DNA of 64,000 nt. Origin: Sclerodactyla briareus. Taxonomy: Eukaryota; Echinodermata; Holothuroidea; Dendrochirotida; Sclerodactylidae. Where the stretch lies: positions 124,001 through 188,000 of the forward strand of contig JAODTK010005634.1 of assembly GCA_026419785.1 (NCBI GenBank), written 5' to 3'. Below the pieces are notes generated by a model. That model made no database searches. It was not told the origin of the DNA and was given only the letters and a program-made list of their open reading frames with translations. The first letter of the stretch is position 1. Each line of letters starts with the position of its first letter. Below, one piece after another: positions 49,814 to 63,745 of the stretch. The position numbers and the translations under genes were made by a program.

Positions 49814-52800
49814 AAGCCTGACTGGTAATACACTATAACTCTACCCCACCTGGGATGATGAAGCTCATACTGGGCATGTGCATGTTGCTCCCCATTAACT
49901 CTATAATTTTTGGGGTCAGGTCAGAGATCATCTGGAGTCACCAGAGGTCAAAGTTGGAAACACTGTAAAACACGATGGCTGGTTCGATCAAGTTGATATT
50001 TTGGTCTATTTTTTAAATTTCCGGGGAGTACAGGAACCGTATTGTTTTTTGTGTGGATCGCGGTACCTTGTTAGAGTAACCCCTCCTTTGATTAGCGAAT
50101 GGCAGTCATTCAAGGGAGTGTCCTATGAGAGGGAGCTAACGCACAAGAAAATCGTCAGTTATTTATTCTAAACATGTGAAATGCCCTTTGTAATGCATGA
50201 TTGTATACGGTTTCCAACTCGACTAAACATTGCAAAAAGTAAATAGATGTAAATTCCTCTCTTCTCTGTGCTCAAGCCTAATTTGTCCCTGTTCCGGTTC
50301 CTTCCACATTGTTAGCCTGTCGGCCTATATAATCAAGTGGTCTAGATGTTCAAGAACCAAACCTTGAGACATGATTTTGCAATTTTTAATCAAAATAATT
50401 AAAAAATTTACAAAGTGTTCCATTTCGTAATGCGTTCCTGAAATTATCAGTTAACAGTTAACTACACTAAGGAGGTATAACAAAGTTATATTGGTTTCCA
50501 ATACCATTAGTAGCTTACTTTCCTCTTGAGAATATTTCCTTCCAATATAGATGCTTGATCAGCCTTGTATGTCATCATGCTTGTTCGTTTGTATTATAAA
50601 GTAATTGGCAGCTAGATCCAGGCTCTGTCACCGATTGTGGCTTGTAAACAGCAGTATGGTACTCCAGAATAATTACCCAGTCAGCCAGTACGTAAGGTGC
50701 TGCATAGAAGTGTAGAGGCTGTGTGACATGCCGCGCCAGAGAAACGCTCGCATCGACGCGTTTTTGCTAAAATGGATTCGGAGAATGTTTAAATGGGCTA
50801 CGAGGCCGAAGGCTTCATCAAAAGTAAGGCGTTATCCAGTGTGCTCCATGTCAGTGGTGGACTGCATGCGGTCAATTACAGTCTATAAATCTCAAACTGA
50901 TTTCAAGAGAATTTGAGTGCCCCAAAAACCACAATTCCGCACAGCAGTCAAATTACAACGAAATAATATAATGATAACGCCCAGTTCAAATTTAGGCTGA
51001 TTAGCTATTGGCCGCGAAACCATTTTTAACATTTCCCGAACGACTCGTTGGAACAACACGTTCAAGTCCTATCTTAGGTATGATGGAACAAATTATTCAA
51101 CTTCAGCTGCCATTTTTTCATTAATTCCTTGACGAAGTCAGAGAAAAATATTCACGGAGAACCCATTGTTTTTTGGATCATGTCAAAGGTCTCGGAGTCT
51201 ATCGGAAGTTAATCGGAGGTCCACAGAAATCTGGAAATTTCAACATGATGAGGTTGAATGCGTGTTCTGATCCACCCGTTTTCGTTTGTGGAGTGTGGTT
51301 ACAGCTTTTTTAGGGGAGTGTAAAGGCAGAGTTTGTGTTTGGTGTGTGATTGAAACCATTTCTGTATGGAAAAAGTAATTATTTTGAGAGATCAATGTTT
51401 TGGAATGTTCTTATTTTAGCACGTAGACACAAAAGCAAGACCTAGATCGAAGTTCTCCCACTTTGAACATGTTCGTTCCATGAAATGAGACATGATCCCA
51501 ACTTTTCTTGGGGTCAGGTCTAAGGCCAACGGCTACAAACATGTCAAGACAACAATGATCAGATTGATAAGGTCAGGACGGTTCCAGGAAACAGTGACCA
51601 GGTTGCTATACTGATTACTCAAACTTGCATATGACTGGAACAATATGAAACATGTTCTGAATGATTCTTGAAGAGCCGTGCCGATGGGAGGATATTTCTT
51701 CATTGGTCGAAGGTGGCTCTCATCCCTACCCCTAATACTTATTCCCCAGCAACAAGTAAAACATCGAACGGTATGCAAATATAATTCTTAAAACAAGAGG
51801 ACGTTGGAAGGCCGATCACGGCAGGCGTTAAGAAGTCTGCGCCTTACAGAGAGAACCAGAATAAAAAACACGTGTATAAACATTTTACAATCGAACTATC
51901 ACAAATACTCATCACAAAAAAAGCCAGATCACTTGTGCTTCGTGAAAGGTCTACAGTTTTTTCTCGAGGTAACTGATTTCAATGAAGCAACTGGAAACCC
52001 CCATAACAGTCTTTACGTCTGCAGGAGTTGAGCAAAAGACTCCCTGACCTCTTTTACACCGGTACACCTGAAGCGTGCTCGGAATTAGCAACTGCGCCAA
52101 AACCGCGTTAATTAGGCACCACCCTCTAGTCAAGTAACATCTAAATGTTAATTTACTTAAGTAGCTATCCGTCAGTACAAGGTCTGGTGACATTAGCAAT
52201 GCGTGAATTTTTTTTAGAATGTACCTAGGTCGTTTTCATTTCCTGTCGAGTATAGGTAAGTACTCCTTCCAGGCAATAGGCTAATGCACATCGTACGAAA
52301 ACGAATACCATTCCTTTGAAAACGTGATTTTCTCACAAAAAGGGGAGGGGGTAATTAGCAGAACGGGCTACTACGTCTATTGTTTGTCATGGTGTTTTGA
52401 AGTGCTACTGACATCCTATGCGGCTGTAGTGTTTTTGTGACTTTCTGGGACGACCATCTAACCAATTCGACCGATAAACCAACCCACCGACCAACAAAGA
52501 TTACCTGTTGCTCGAGAGTCTCCTCGGTGAAATCTGGTAAGAAAAAAGTTTAGAATATGCTTCGAATGACCTAACAAGAATCACAACTGACAATCGCAAA
52601 CTCACAAAACGGGATTGAGGTTTACCGAGGTGATAATCTCTAACTGTCGGAATCTCCGAAATTATTTCTGCCTTGTTGAAGCCATTCTACCAGCCACTGA
52701 AGATGTATTTTTTTGCGCAGCTCTGCTATCACGTGGGAAACTGATTTGCCACTCACAGTGGCTTATCTGTGATGCCTCCGTTCACATCGCAATATGACAG

Positions 52801-54070
52801 CGCGACGGTCGTATCGAAATTATCCGAGTGGGAGAGAAGGGGAATTACACCGATATCGTGATATTCATTGTGCTGCTCTCATTCAATGGCGTGGTACTTT
52901 TTCTTGTGCATTTTTTCAGTGGAGGATAGCACAATACTCGTTTTAATGTAGAATCATGTTTATATTCTATTCTATTAGGAAGGCAGTTTAGAGTAACAGT
53001 TACTTGGAAGCCTAAACTCAACAACATTTAATTAGACCGTATGGCTATACGTACGTACGTAGCCTCGAACTGTTTTTACTGTTAGACGCGTTTCTTACAT
53101 TTCTGGATTTACAGGAAGGGAACGGCTATTGAAATACGGCCATGCGGACGAGGATGGGAAAATTTGACCACATTCTCAGTACGTGTCAACAGAAGAGTAG
53201 GACTACGTATAGTTAAGCTTGTATATACCCTGAATAATAACCAAACAAAGGTAATTGTACTCGAACCCATACCCGTGTTTAAACAGATAATCGTTTTCAA
53301 CAATTGCGTTTAGCTATACTTACCGCTCAAGTGTGTGAAATATATACGTTATGCCGGCGTTTTGTACACTAGGCCCAAAAAAAAAAGAAAAAAAAAAAAA
53401 AAGGGGGGGCAAGATATCAAGAGACCTATACAAAGTATCTATAAGACAGTCTACCATTACTGTACTAACGAGGCAGTGGTCCACCGAGCAAATGGGGGTT
53501 ACTAGTTTAACAAAACGACCGTAAAGTTCGTTTTCAATCTGAGAAAAAGAAGAAGTTGTCATGTGAGTCTGGTCATAGTAAAGTCAATCACATTAGTAAA
53601 CCGGTTGATGAGAAGAAGCAATTGGACGTGGCCTCTGACCTCGTCTCTGCAATGAGCGTAATCTGGATCTGCATAAAATGGTTCATTTGCAGTAGGATAA
53701 TTCTGCTTCGATCAGAAGGGACAGAATCACGTGACCTTGTACTACATCATTTGTGGAAGTAAACAGAGCTATTCGAGGAACTTCATCAGGAATACAAAAG
53801 TTCAATTTGGAAGAAGCAGACATATGTGAGTTTTGACTTCATCATCCGCGTGTAGATAGCTTAAGTCTGGTGATGCAAGTATTATTCTAATTCACGGTAT
53901 TTGTACATTTATTCCTCCCTCACGTCTACTTTTTGTAACCACGCCCAATCCACTGAACTAGTTGCATTGAGAGCAAGATAAAGAGAAAACTACATAAGCA
54001 CATCTTACACATACCAGGCAGATCCGAGCAGGTATTGGGGAAACCGGTTCCTCCCCCATAATACAACCTC

Positions 54071-54668
54071 ATGGACATTTCTACCAATTCAACCGATGAG
54101 GTACTCGAATGACATTGATGACATCATCGTTTGCGTCATCGGATGTATGACGTCGACCACGACGTCATTCACACCGTCGACGAACGTTCCCGACTTACGA
54201 CGCTGGGACGACGCCACCTGGATCCTGACTAGTGCCTTCATCATTTTCACGATGCAATCGGGGTTCGTCTCCTCGAGGCTGGGAGCGCCTCCCGGAAAAA
54301 CGAGGTCAACATCATGGTCAAGAACGCCGTGACGTCCTCTTCGCGGATTCACTACTGGATGTTCGGGTTCGGGCTCAGCTTCGGCGAGGACGAGGGCACG
54401 AACGCGTTCCTCGGGGTTGGCTACTTCTTCGTCGACTCGGCGCGGAACGAGCAGGACATCGGGCATCTCTTCTCGCTGTTCTTCTTCCAGGCGTCGTTCG
54501 CGACTACCGCGACGACGATCGTAAGCGGTTCGATGGCGGAGCGAACCAAGCTAGAGAGCTACATCCTATTCTCCTTCCTGAACACCTTCATCTACTGTAT
54601 CCCAGCCCACTGGATCTGGAGCGAACACTACGGCTGGCTCAAGAAGATGGGGGCCACCGACATAGCAG
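54071..54668 (+). CDS. amt: Amt2 first coding exon (long)
   Basis: Spans what Amt1 divides among its first four exons: N-terminus to the end of helix 4-5, ending ATDIAG|gtgagt. Start uncertain: ATG 54071 (MDISTNSTDEVLE, then needs one base to continue as DIDDII), 54096 or 54147; I prefer 54071 because it has G at +4 and yields an AMT-like acidic and polar N-terminus. One C is missing at GFV(LL)EAG and three single bases within AVDVLFAGFTYW. The 54314-54739 frame runs past the donor into intron. Confidence 0.92.
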
Positions 54669-57600
54669 GTGAGTATAGCTCGGGCCGAGTTTATAAAGGA
54701 CCTATGATCTATTATTCGTATGTGTTAGTTGGGTTGTAGTGTAATAGGGTCGTCAATGAGGATTTTATTTCTCCCCACCCATCAGAATAAAATAAGCTAA
54801 ATACAATGTTTCCAGGCGTGGACCCTAGTTGTCCGTAGACTACCTGAATGCATCAGAGTTAAATTTTTCTCTACTAATTTTGAATGAAAAAATCACCGAT
54901 GCACCAAATGTACTAAAACTATAGGTTTTTACACCCTATTAGGGCCTGATTAATTTTGATGTGGGAATCTTTCACTTTACTAGTTTTACAAGGTCGTCAG
55001 ACGCTCGCCGGTGTGACCGCAAATGACAAAAGTCCATTAGGCAAATGGGAACACGTATACCAAGCAGGAGCTTCATCAGTCAAGGCCTGGTCGCGCTGAC
55101 GTGCCTACGAGCATAAATTAGGCAAAATATGAATTTCTCAATTTTGTACCAAAATATTCCGTGGTCAGTCCAAATAATGAGGCTTCTGTAGTCCTCATAG
55201 TGATATCTTAACCGGGCAAAACTCCTGATCTATCGTGTTCGCGAGGGTTATAGAGTTCAATGAATTAAGCACTCACTGCTGAAGGAAATTATTCATGTAC
55301 ACTTTCAATACATAAACAGAATCAGTTGAATAAAAAGAGGGCTTATACTCAGTCTAAGTATCTGTGTCAATTTCTTCAAATTCTTTATGAGGAATTCACC
55401 AGGTATTTGGGTATGGATAGTCTGAGTGGTTTACAGTACATCGCAGCCTAGTAGTTAATGGATTCCATTATCCTTCCGATGCTATCTATGAATATAAATA
55501 AGATCTACAATGCTGCTTATAATCATATGTGCTCCTTCACCACGCGGTTGTATATCCGGCTTCGATGGTCACGGCCGGCTGAAGAAATTCGAAGAGCTTC
55601 ACCTGTGCAACCGACTGACGAAAATTGGCTGTAATCCACTAAACAACAGGAGACTGCCCACGGTCTGCTTAATCTTGAACATTCTTCCCCGATACTGATT
55701 ATTACATACTATGTCTACTCTTCTATGTGTGAATGAGTTGGCAATAGAAAACACGGTTCCCTCTGGTTCGGAGCAGAGGAGTTGTTTCTATTATTGTAAA
55801 CATTGATATGAAACAAACGGTCCTGGAATGATTCTGAAAGGCCGTATAATGTTTTTTTTCAGTAACAGTCTAAAAGACAACCCTTGTAGTGGACTTTGAT
55901 TGGAGTGTAACGTCACATACCTTTGTCCCTGTATAGTGGAATGAACTACAATATCAGGGTAGTAATAATGGAACAGCACATTCATTGTCTTCACGCTGCT
56001 GGTACTATTCCAACGATCTTGTAGCCTTTTTTAGTCCTTTTCCCGCAAGTCTGCATTGCTTAGTCTGTTAGTGTCACTATGCTTCATGATATATGTTCTA
56101 GAACAACTTAAATATCAAACCAACCGGAAACTAGACGTCACTAATAAAGATGCCAATGTTTTAATGGAAATATTTACTTCCTCATTGGCAATATTGTTTG
56201 TGTACATTCTCAAGCCGATTCTTGATCAGATTGTTTTTCTCTCAGGTTTTGCCCCATTTTGTGTTTTTCGGGGGGGGTCAAAATGTCTGGCCTTGTATTT
56301 AAAACATGACAAAGAAATCATACATTATTCCGAAAACGGTTGGCCGTCTTCTTCTCCAATATCAAATATACATTTTTGTCATATGCGGACCATAAACGAC
56401 ATGTTTATTCCCCTTCACTAATTATTCATTGAGCTATTTATATAACACCTCTATGGAAACAAGGAATATCTTATCAAGAGGTTTCTCCCCGGTTCTCCAT
56501 GATCTTATGCTTATTGTCTGGAAAATTGGTTTCCCATTCGGGATAGAGGTTTTGCCATGCGGAATCACATCACTTACTCTCTCCGACATCATGTCAATTA
56601 ATTTAACGAATACATCCCGCAATTAACCGCTATTTATTTCTAAAAAGTTTGCCATTTCAAGGGACTGATCAATTATTGGTACATAGGTGCTGTAAACAAT
56701 GTCAGTTTTAAGATTCCAGCATTACTACAGCTGTCGACATCATCAGCATCATCATCCCAAAACCACCCATCATCTCATCATCAATCACCATCATCATCAT
56801 CATTATCGTTATCGTTATTGCCCTCGTCGTCGTCGTTCATCACAAATCATCATCATCATCATCACTTTCATCATTATCACTGTTTTTTACGCATCATCAT
56901 CATCATCATCCTCATCATCAATCATCATCATCATCATCATCATCGCATCATACATCATCATCATCCTCATGCATCATCATCATCATCACATCACCATCAT
57001 CATCATCGTCATCATCATCATCCCGTCATCATCATCATCATTATCGTATCGTCATCGGTCATCATCACATCATCATCATCACATCATCGTCTCGTCCACA
57101 TCATCAGCATACATCATTCATTATACTCCTTAGCATCTTATCATCATTCATCGTCATCATCATCATTATCATCATTATCTCATTATCATCATATTCGTCA
57201 ATCATCAGCATTATCATCATTATCTCATCATCTCCATTATCGTCATCCTCATTATCATAATCATCATCATTCGTCAATCATCATCTCCTCATCATCATAT
57301 CGTTCATCGTCACATCATCATCATCATCATCACCGTCCTTAATCGTCCAATCGTCATCATCATCATCATCCTTATATCGTCATCGTCATCATCGTCATCA
57401 TCATCATCATTATCATCCAATCGCATCGTCAATCGTCATCATCATCACATCATCAATCATATCACACCGCATCATCATCATCATCATCATACACAGCATA
57501 TCGTTCATCATCATCATCGTCAGCAATCAGCATCATCATCATCATTATTTACCGGGGTCTTCTCATCATTATCTCATCATCATCAGTTGCGTCATCTACA

Positions 57601-57812
57601 TCATCATTATCATTATCCTTATTCTCATTAATTATCATCATCATCAGTAATATCATTATCACACCATCACATCCATTTATCCATCATCACATCATTTATC
57701 GTCACTTCTCTTCTTCCCCATGTGATCACTTAGTCAGTCCTATTATCTCATCCATGGTGGCATGTCATCATCATCTCATTATCGCAGATCATCATCATTA
57801 TCGTCATCATCA

Positions 57813-57849
<37 letters not shown>

Positions 57850-57937
57850 TGATCATCACATCATTAATCGTCATCATCATCATCAGCGTCATCGTGTCAT
57901 CACGTCATCATCGTCATCATCATCATCATCATTATCG

Positions 57938-57972
<35 letters not shown>

Positions 57973-60900
57973 TATGTCATTATCGTCATCGTCATCATCA
58001 ATCCTCACCAGTCCACCATCATTCACTTTTATCATTATCAACCCTCCGTTAGCATTCACCATCATTATCCTATCATCTTCGACCCGTTCGTTTGCTTCCT
58101 CATCTCCATTCCATAATCGTAAACACGATCGTCGCCTCTTCATTATCATCGCTTATCACTACACACAGCATCCTCTTCTCCACCTTTCTATCATCAAAAC
58201 CACCATTATCATCACTGTCGTTTTCAATAATCCGTCTTCCTGCATATGTACTGCTTCGTAATGCGCTATGATGCAGTAAGCTTAGTGATTCGTATCCCTT
58301 AACAAGTGCGTCAGTGGTTCACCTGGTTGGGCGGGACTGACGCGGGCGTTGGTCCTAAACGGGGTGATGCTTGGACCACGCAACGGACGATTCGACAAGG
58401 AAGGGGAAGCCCCCAAGATGAGGCTCTCCGACCAACGCCATCTTTGGACTCTTCAATGCTTCTGGTGAGGATATGTCTGAAATGTTCTCTAAACTGTTTC
58501 GCACTCCAAAAAATGATCATCGCTCAAACAATTTTGAATAAACTATTTTGACATCTATGTCAAGGCGAACTGGAATGCTAAACATTGACTCAAATTCCCC
58601 GAGGGAATGAATTGTTGTTAAATGATTCAACGACTAATGTGTTGATAATTTTGTTCAAAGGGCTAATTGAAAAATCAGTAGTAATTCCTATATTGAACAC
58701 TCTGGCTTCGCATTAATGATAATGAAAGTGAGAGTTAAAACTCCCCGTAAAAACATTGAAAGTAGTCGGAGATATGTACTACTATTCTATACATTTACGT
58801 AATAAACAAAAGAGATGAGGAATAGACATAAATAAGAGAGTTACCCTACTAATACGAAACTCAAGTCTTAATTTGTTTGATCTAGTATGCTTATAGTTTG
58901 TAATATAATCACAGGGAAGCTTCCTAACCTGCGGGGTATTCATTACTCTCCCTATCATTCGTTCGAAAAAATGTTCTAGAGTTCTCAGCCCTCGGATGTC
59001 CACGCTGCCATTAACATCAGCTTGGAGGCCCGCGAGGAAGGATAGCGCTGCAGGTATTCGAAGTCACAAGTTCAAAACTCTTTGTGGCTTCAACGGTTGT
59101 CGACATTATGGGTATTTAGAAATGTCAGAATTACAGCACCAGTAATTGCATGAGACCACATCAAAATGGTAAGAATATAGGTATTTTGTTCAGAGCAATG
59201 GAGCAAGACGATTAATTTCAAACATAACGAATCAACCTGTCCACTTTGCTAACCACCGGGCTAGATAAGGCCGGTCATTGTTGGACGTGTCTTCATACAA
59301 GGGGACAATGGGAACTCAGTGGTTTAGGATAACCACGTTTCCCTAACCTATTGTGCCATCACTTTCGCCGGACTATAGTACAACGTGTTTAGCAATTGTT
59401 ACCTACTGAACACATGCCAGTCAGCAATATTCTTTTGATTATATATGATATGAACATCTAGTAAAATAACCGTATGTTCAATCTAACTTAGTTAGTTAAG
59501 AAGGTCATGTAAATGTCAATTGTTTCGACTTTCTCTTCTCTTTCTCAAAATTTATAAGCAGAATACGCTCAAGATGTTAGCACGGTTTGGGTAGGCATTT
59601 CAACGTTTAATCCACTGTTTTCTAGAGTGTATTTCAACTGTTCACGCGATGTAAATTGTGAAGGATTATGCGGAGTAGTATTAACTATCCTTGATTGAGT
59701 AATTGCTGTCATCCCATAGTTTGGAATCGATTAGCTAAAAGTAGCATTTCAGAAGTGCGGAGGGGGGTTTTGCAGTATGGCATTGCAAAGTAAAGAGTTT
59801 TATTTTCAAGCATCAATATAGAGCAAATTATAATAAGTAATTAAAAATAACTTTAAGATGATGACGAACGACCATGGAAAATGCAACAGCTCAAATTTAT
59901 AACAGTTTATGGCTCGTCATGATGAAGATATTCCATAGAACCCTAGCGGATATCTTTGTCTTGATTTGACTTATAAACACTGTGTTCATGGGAACCCATT
60001 CTCCATGTCTGCAATTCGAATAGGCCCTATAGCATACTTGAACACTTCCACTGTGCATGCTCACGTGAGCTAGGCTTAGGGAGTAATGACCGCACTCGAG
60101 CATCGGTGCTCATGGAATTCTCAAATTTTTCGAACAGCAGGACCCAACGGCGTTGCTACAGCGGCGGGAGGAAGCGTTGAGCGTTGTTTCTACTCCTAGT
60201 TTCTTTCTTCTTGGCTCACATGTCTGCAATAAACATCTTTAAACTATGTTTGGAAAATCTGAATATTTATTTTATCCATCGCAGTGGATGAACAAAGTCC
60301 CAGTAACTACTGGTAAATTGGATAACGTGACTGTTGATTAGTTGCTGATTGTAGTACTGGAAATGAGCCCGAACTTGGGTCGAGATCACAGAAGATTTGG
60401 TTAGATTGGTTATGGCTCCAATCGGCAAATAAATTCCGGGTCAATATGACCCAACCGTTTCCAGAATCGTTATATTACCGAGCTCCTCACATGGATCAAT
60501 TATCGTAGGCTGATACATTTCGAAACTCTTCACACCCTCTAGATCGCTCGGTAGGCGGGTTATAGCACCCCATCTAACGTGTGATTGAGGTAGTACAAAC
60601 ACAAAAAAAAGTTGTTCATTGTGGCATTATAGTAGATTTACCGCATATTCACACATGTATCTTTTCATTACATTCCTACTTGGCTTTTATTTGTGTGGGA
60701 TCCAAGGGGTTCTACGGACAGTACCTGTGGGGATCAGAGGGGAAAGCCATTGGGCGTTACATGACCTTCCAATTTGGGGGCAGAAATTTTTGCCCGGCCG
60801 GATTTGTCAGTCATCAGAATCCACCAGTCAGCAGAAAAATTCAGGCATTTCCTCACTTTGCTTTTCTTCCCAATTTTTTCCCATATTTACAACGCCTGGT

Positions 60901-62384
60901 AGAAAAAAGCCATTTAACTTGGAAATTTATACACTTTGGCTATTCGATTCCAAATTCGGGAACGCAGTATGAAACAGGTGTTTACTCTCTTCGACGTTGG
61001 GCCATAGTTGGTCAAACAGGGCGACGAACTAGGCTGACGATTTCGTGAGTCGCATTCTCTCCGTCATTTGCTCAGAAGCGCGGGTTGTGTTGTGATTTGG
61101 TTTAGTCAACTGAGAACGTCTCGCAATCGGAAAAAAAAAAAAAAGGAATGGTAACGACGTGATTGCGAAATCGAAGAGTGAATGCTTGGACGAATGATCA
61201 CGATAGAAGATGTACAATAATCAGTTGCCTGCGCGGCTGGGTCCAAAAATCTTATGGTCTTATCAATCTCGTCCTGGTATGTCTCTCATCGGATAGGGGG
61301 TTACACATGTGGGTAAGAGCAGTCTTTTTTACCATGGCAAAGTATATCTGTCTTACAATTCTCAAATTTGATTCCACTCGAATCAGCGTAACAACTGTGA
61401 TATAAAATCGGGCATGTGCCTATTATTTTTTATTACTGTCCGGAAAAGTTGGTGGGGGGCAAACGATTGCTACCGCCCCCCCACTTTCGAAGTGGGGGGG
61501 GGGAACAAATCTCCCCGTCCCCCACCTGTTGACGCCCATGGAACCATCTATATTGACAATGATTGGAACATATGTGGGACCCATCAATATTGTCAATTAC
61601 TAAAATATATGTGGGCACCCATCAATAATCCCAATTTCCCAACTCTTCATCAGTCATAATAACAATGGATGGGGAAACGTGTTTGCAGAGAATCATTGAC
61701 TCAAGTCACCAAACAATGAGCAAACGTCATTGGACCAATCGCTTGGTTGGTACCCAAATTTCTTCAATGCCGTAACGTTAGGCCAACACAATACAGCTAA
61801 CCAATAGCTGGTACACGATGGGCTAACATCCCAGCCTATGTCTATGCCTATGCCTGACCAACCGCCTATGAGCATCCAACCGTATGAGCTGTGGGTGTTT
61901 GGGTGATCAACAACGTTTGTCAACGATGGCACAACGTTTTCATGCTACCAGAGTAGTGCACTCCCACTAAAAGTGCTTTTGAAAAGTCACCCTCCATATT
62001 TTTTTCTCATCTATGTGTGATTTGCTACTTCATTCAGGTGAAGGTAGGTGTGGGTGTTTTTTTTTTTTTTGCTTCATATTTGTTCCCACATTCGATGGGT
62101 TCCGTTCATTATCCTACGTAAGGGGTAATATCATTTCACAAGCTTTCAGTAACTTTCAGGTAGTACTCTTCTAGCCATTATTCCCTCCCTTATCGTTACC
62201 ATGGTTTTATATGTGTTTTATGGTCCAAATAAAGTTCGGAATCAATAATTCAACACTCTCTAGAGTGTTATGTTACTTTACACCACACTATGTAATATAG
62301 CACATCTATATCGAAATGTGTAAGAATTGGGAAAAAGGGTAAGTTTTGGTTATTATTATTATATTATTATTATTATTATTATTA

Positions 62385-62423
<39 letters not shown>

Positions 62424-62639
62424 CATTATTATGGCCTTTTTCCTTCAACAATCTGCTGAGTGGTCATTTCTACCTTCCTGGTACCGGGTTTTTTTTACCT
62501 CGGCCTCTGGATTCCTACTACCCCCTAACCCACCCGGACTCTGGGAGATCGAGCACTCGTCTCAGGATGTGGGCACTTACAAGTATCGCTGTCTTTATCA
62601 GAGGGAGGGTTCGGTGTTTTCCCCGGGGAGTATTATTAA

Positions 62640-62674
<35 letters not shown>

Positions 62675-63663
62675 TTATTATTATTATTATTATTATTAAT
62701 ATTATTATAGGTGGGGATGGCTCGGTTTCAACTGTGGCAGCACCTACGGGATAACAGAGAAGAAATGGGTTCTAGCGACAAGGTTGCTGTGAACCATGTC
62801 TGACGGAATGATCCTCGTGTTAAATAGTAAATTGTGGAATCGAAGTTAGATCTCCATCGAAGTGTTTCTATTTGGCTGTTCTTATCGCATAGAATTGGTT
62901 GTGTATCGGCAGGGTTGTGGACTTGGTTATTTACTGACAACAAACCTGTCTTACTAGGCAATCGTGGAGCACTATTGTGAATTTCTTCAACATGTTCAAG
63001 TAAATATCCCCTCTGCTAAACCAAGTGTTGGATTGGTTGCGTCTATACGTACATTAATAGACTCAAGCTCGTCCAGAAGTGCGTGTTGCCTCTCCATTGG
63101 CTTCTATTTTAGGTCTTTCGAATTCTGGCTGAACGAGATACTTGTAACCGAGAATATCGATGATATTGTCTGGTCTGGTTTCTGGTGATAGTGAGTTTTC
63201 TATATCAGTATATATATTTTCAACCATCGACCCAGCTAAATGAAAGGAAAGTATCGCCTGAAAAAAAATAAATAAAAACGCCTCAATACTACCCAAATAT
63301 TACGTCATTGACCACACTCAACTGGAATACCCAAACTTGTCGGAATAAAAAGTCGAATACGTAGGTCTACGCCGACATACGCGAAGATACTGCATACGAT
63401 TTCTGCACTGCTTGGCTATTCTCAACCTCTTCGCTAGGATTAGAGCTAATATCTGATATAAATAATATGTACATGCACTGACTGATGGGTTCGGTATATT
63501 CCAAGGCCATCTCTTTTGAATGAAAGTGCATACCTTAAAATCACTATTCTTGCTGTATTATAGAATCTAATGTGAGCATTTCATTTATGCGCAGGTCTGC
63601 AGTTTCAACGATTACTGCATCGATAGGAGGGGGGAATGGTCGGCATTAGTTTCAGGTAAGAGA

Positions 63664-63745
<82 letters not shown>

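Larger units (their letters stand above)
33808..54070. other. 20-kb region between the divergent Amt genes, no recognised gene
   Basis: Must contain the promoters of both transporters, which I cannot pinpoint. Recognisable content: RLE-type LINE 34400-36500 with nested element 35121-36204; (AAT)n 38889-38998; C-skewed block 40913-42720; repeat copy B 45303-45896; DR4 tandem repeat 47050-48100; (GT)n(AT)n 49689-49813. Open stretches such as 37007-37258, 40029-40379 and 51804-52031 match no family I know. Confidence 0.5.
58465..62710 (+). other. Amt2 intron 2
   Basis: Includes a 155-codon open stretch at 60581-61048 (+) with no recognised domain, a C/G hairpin near 61474-61503, a duplicated segment of about 45 bp at 61546-61630 and two (ATT)n tracts near the 3' end. 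Confidence 0.55.

Noticed and set aside
56699-58261. Several His/Ser/Ile-rich frames of 80-174 codons
   Set aside because: Entirely explained by the CAT satellite; no splice sites or non-repeat sequence support a gene.
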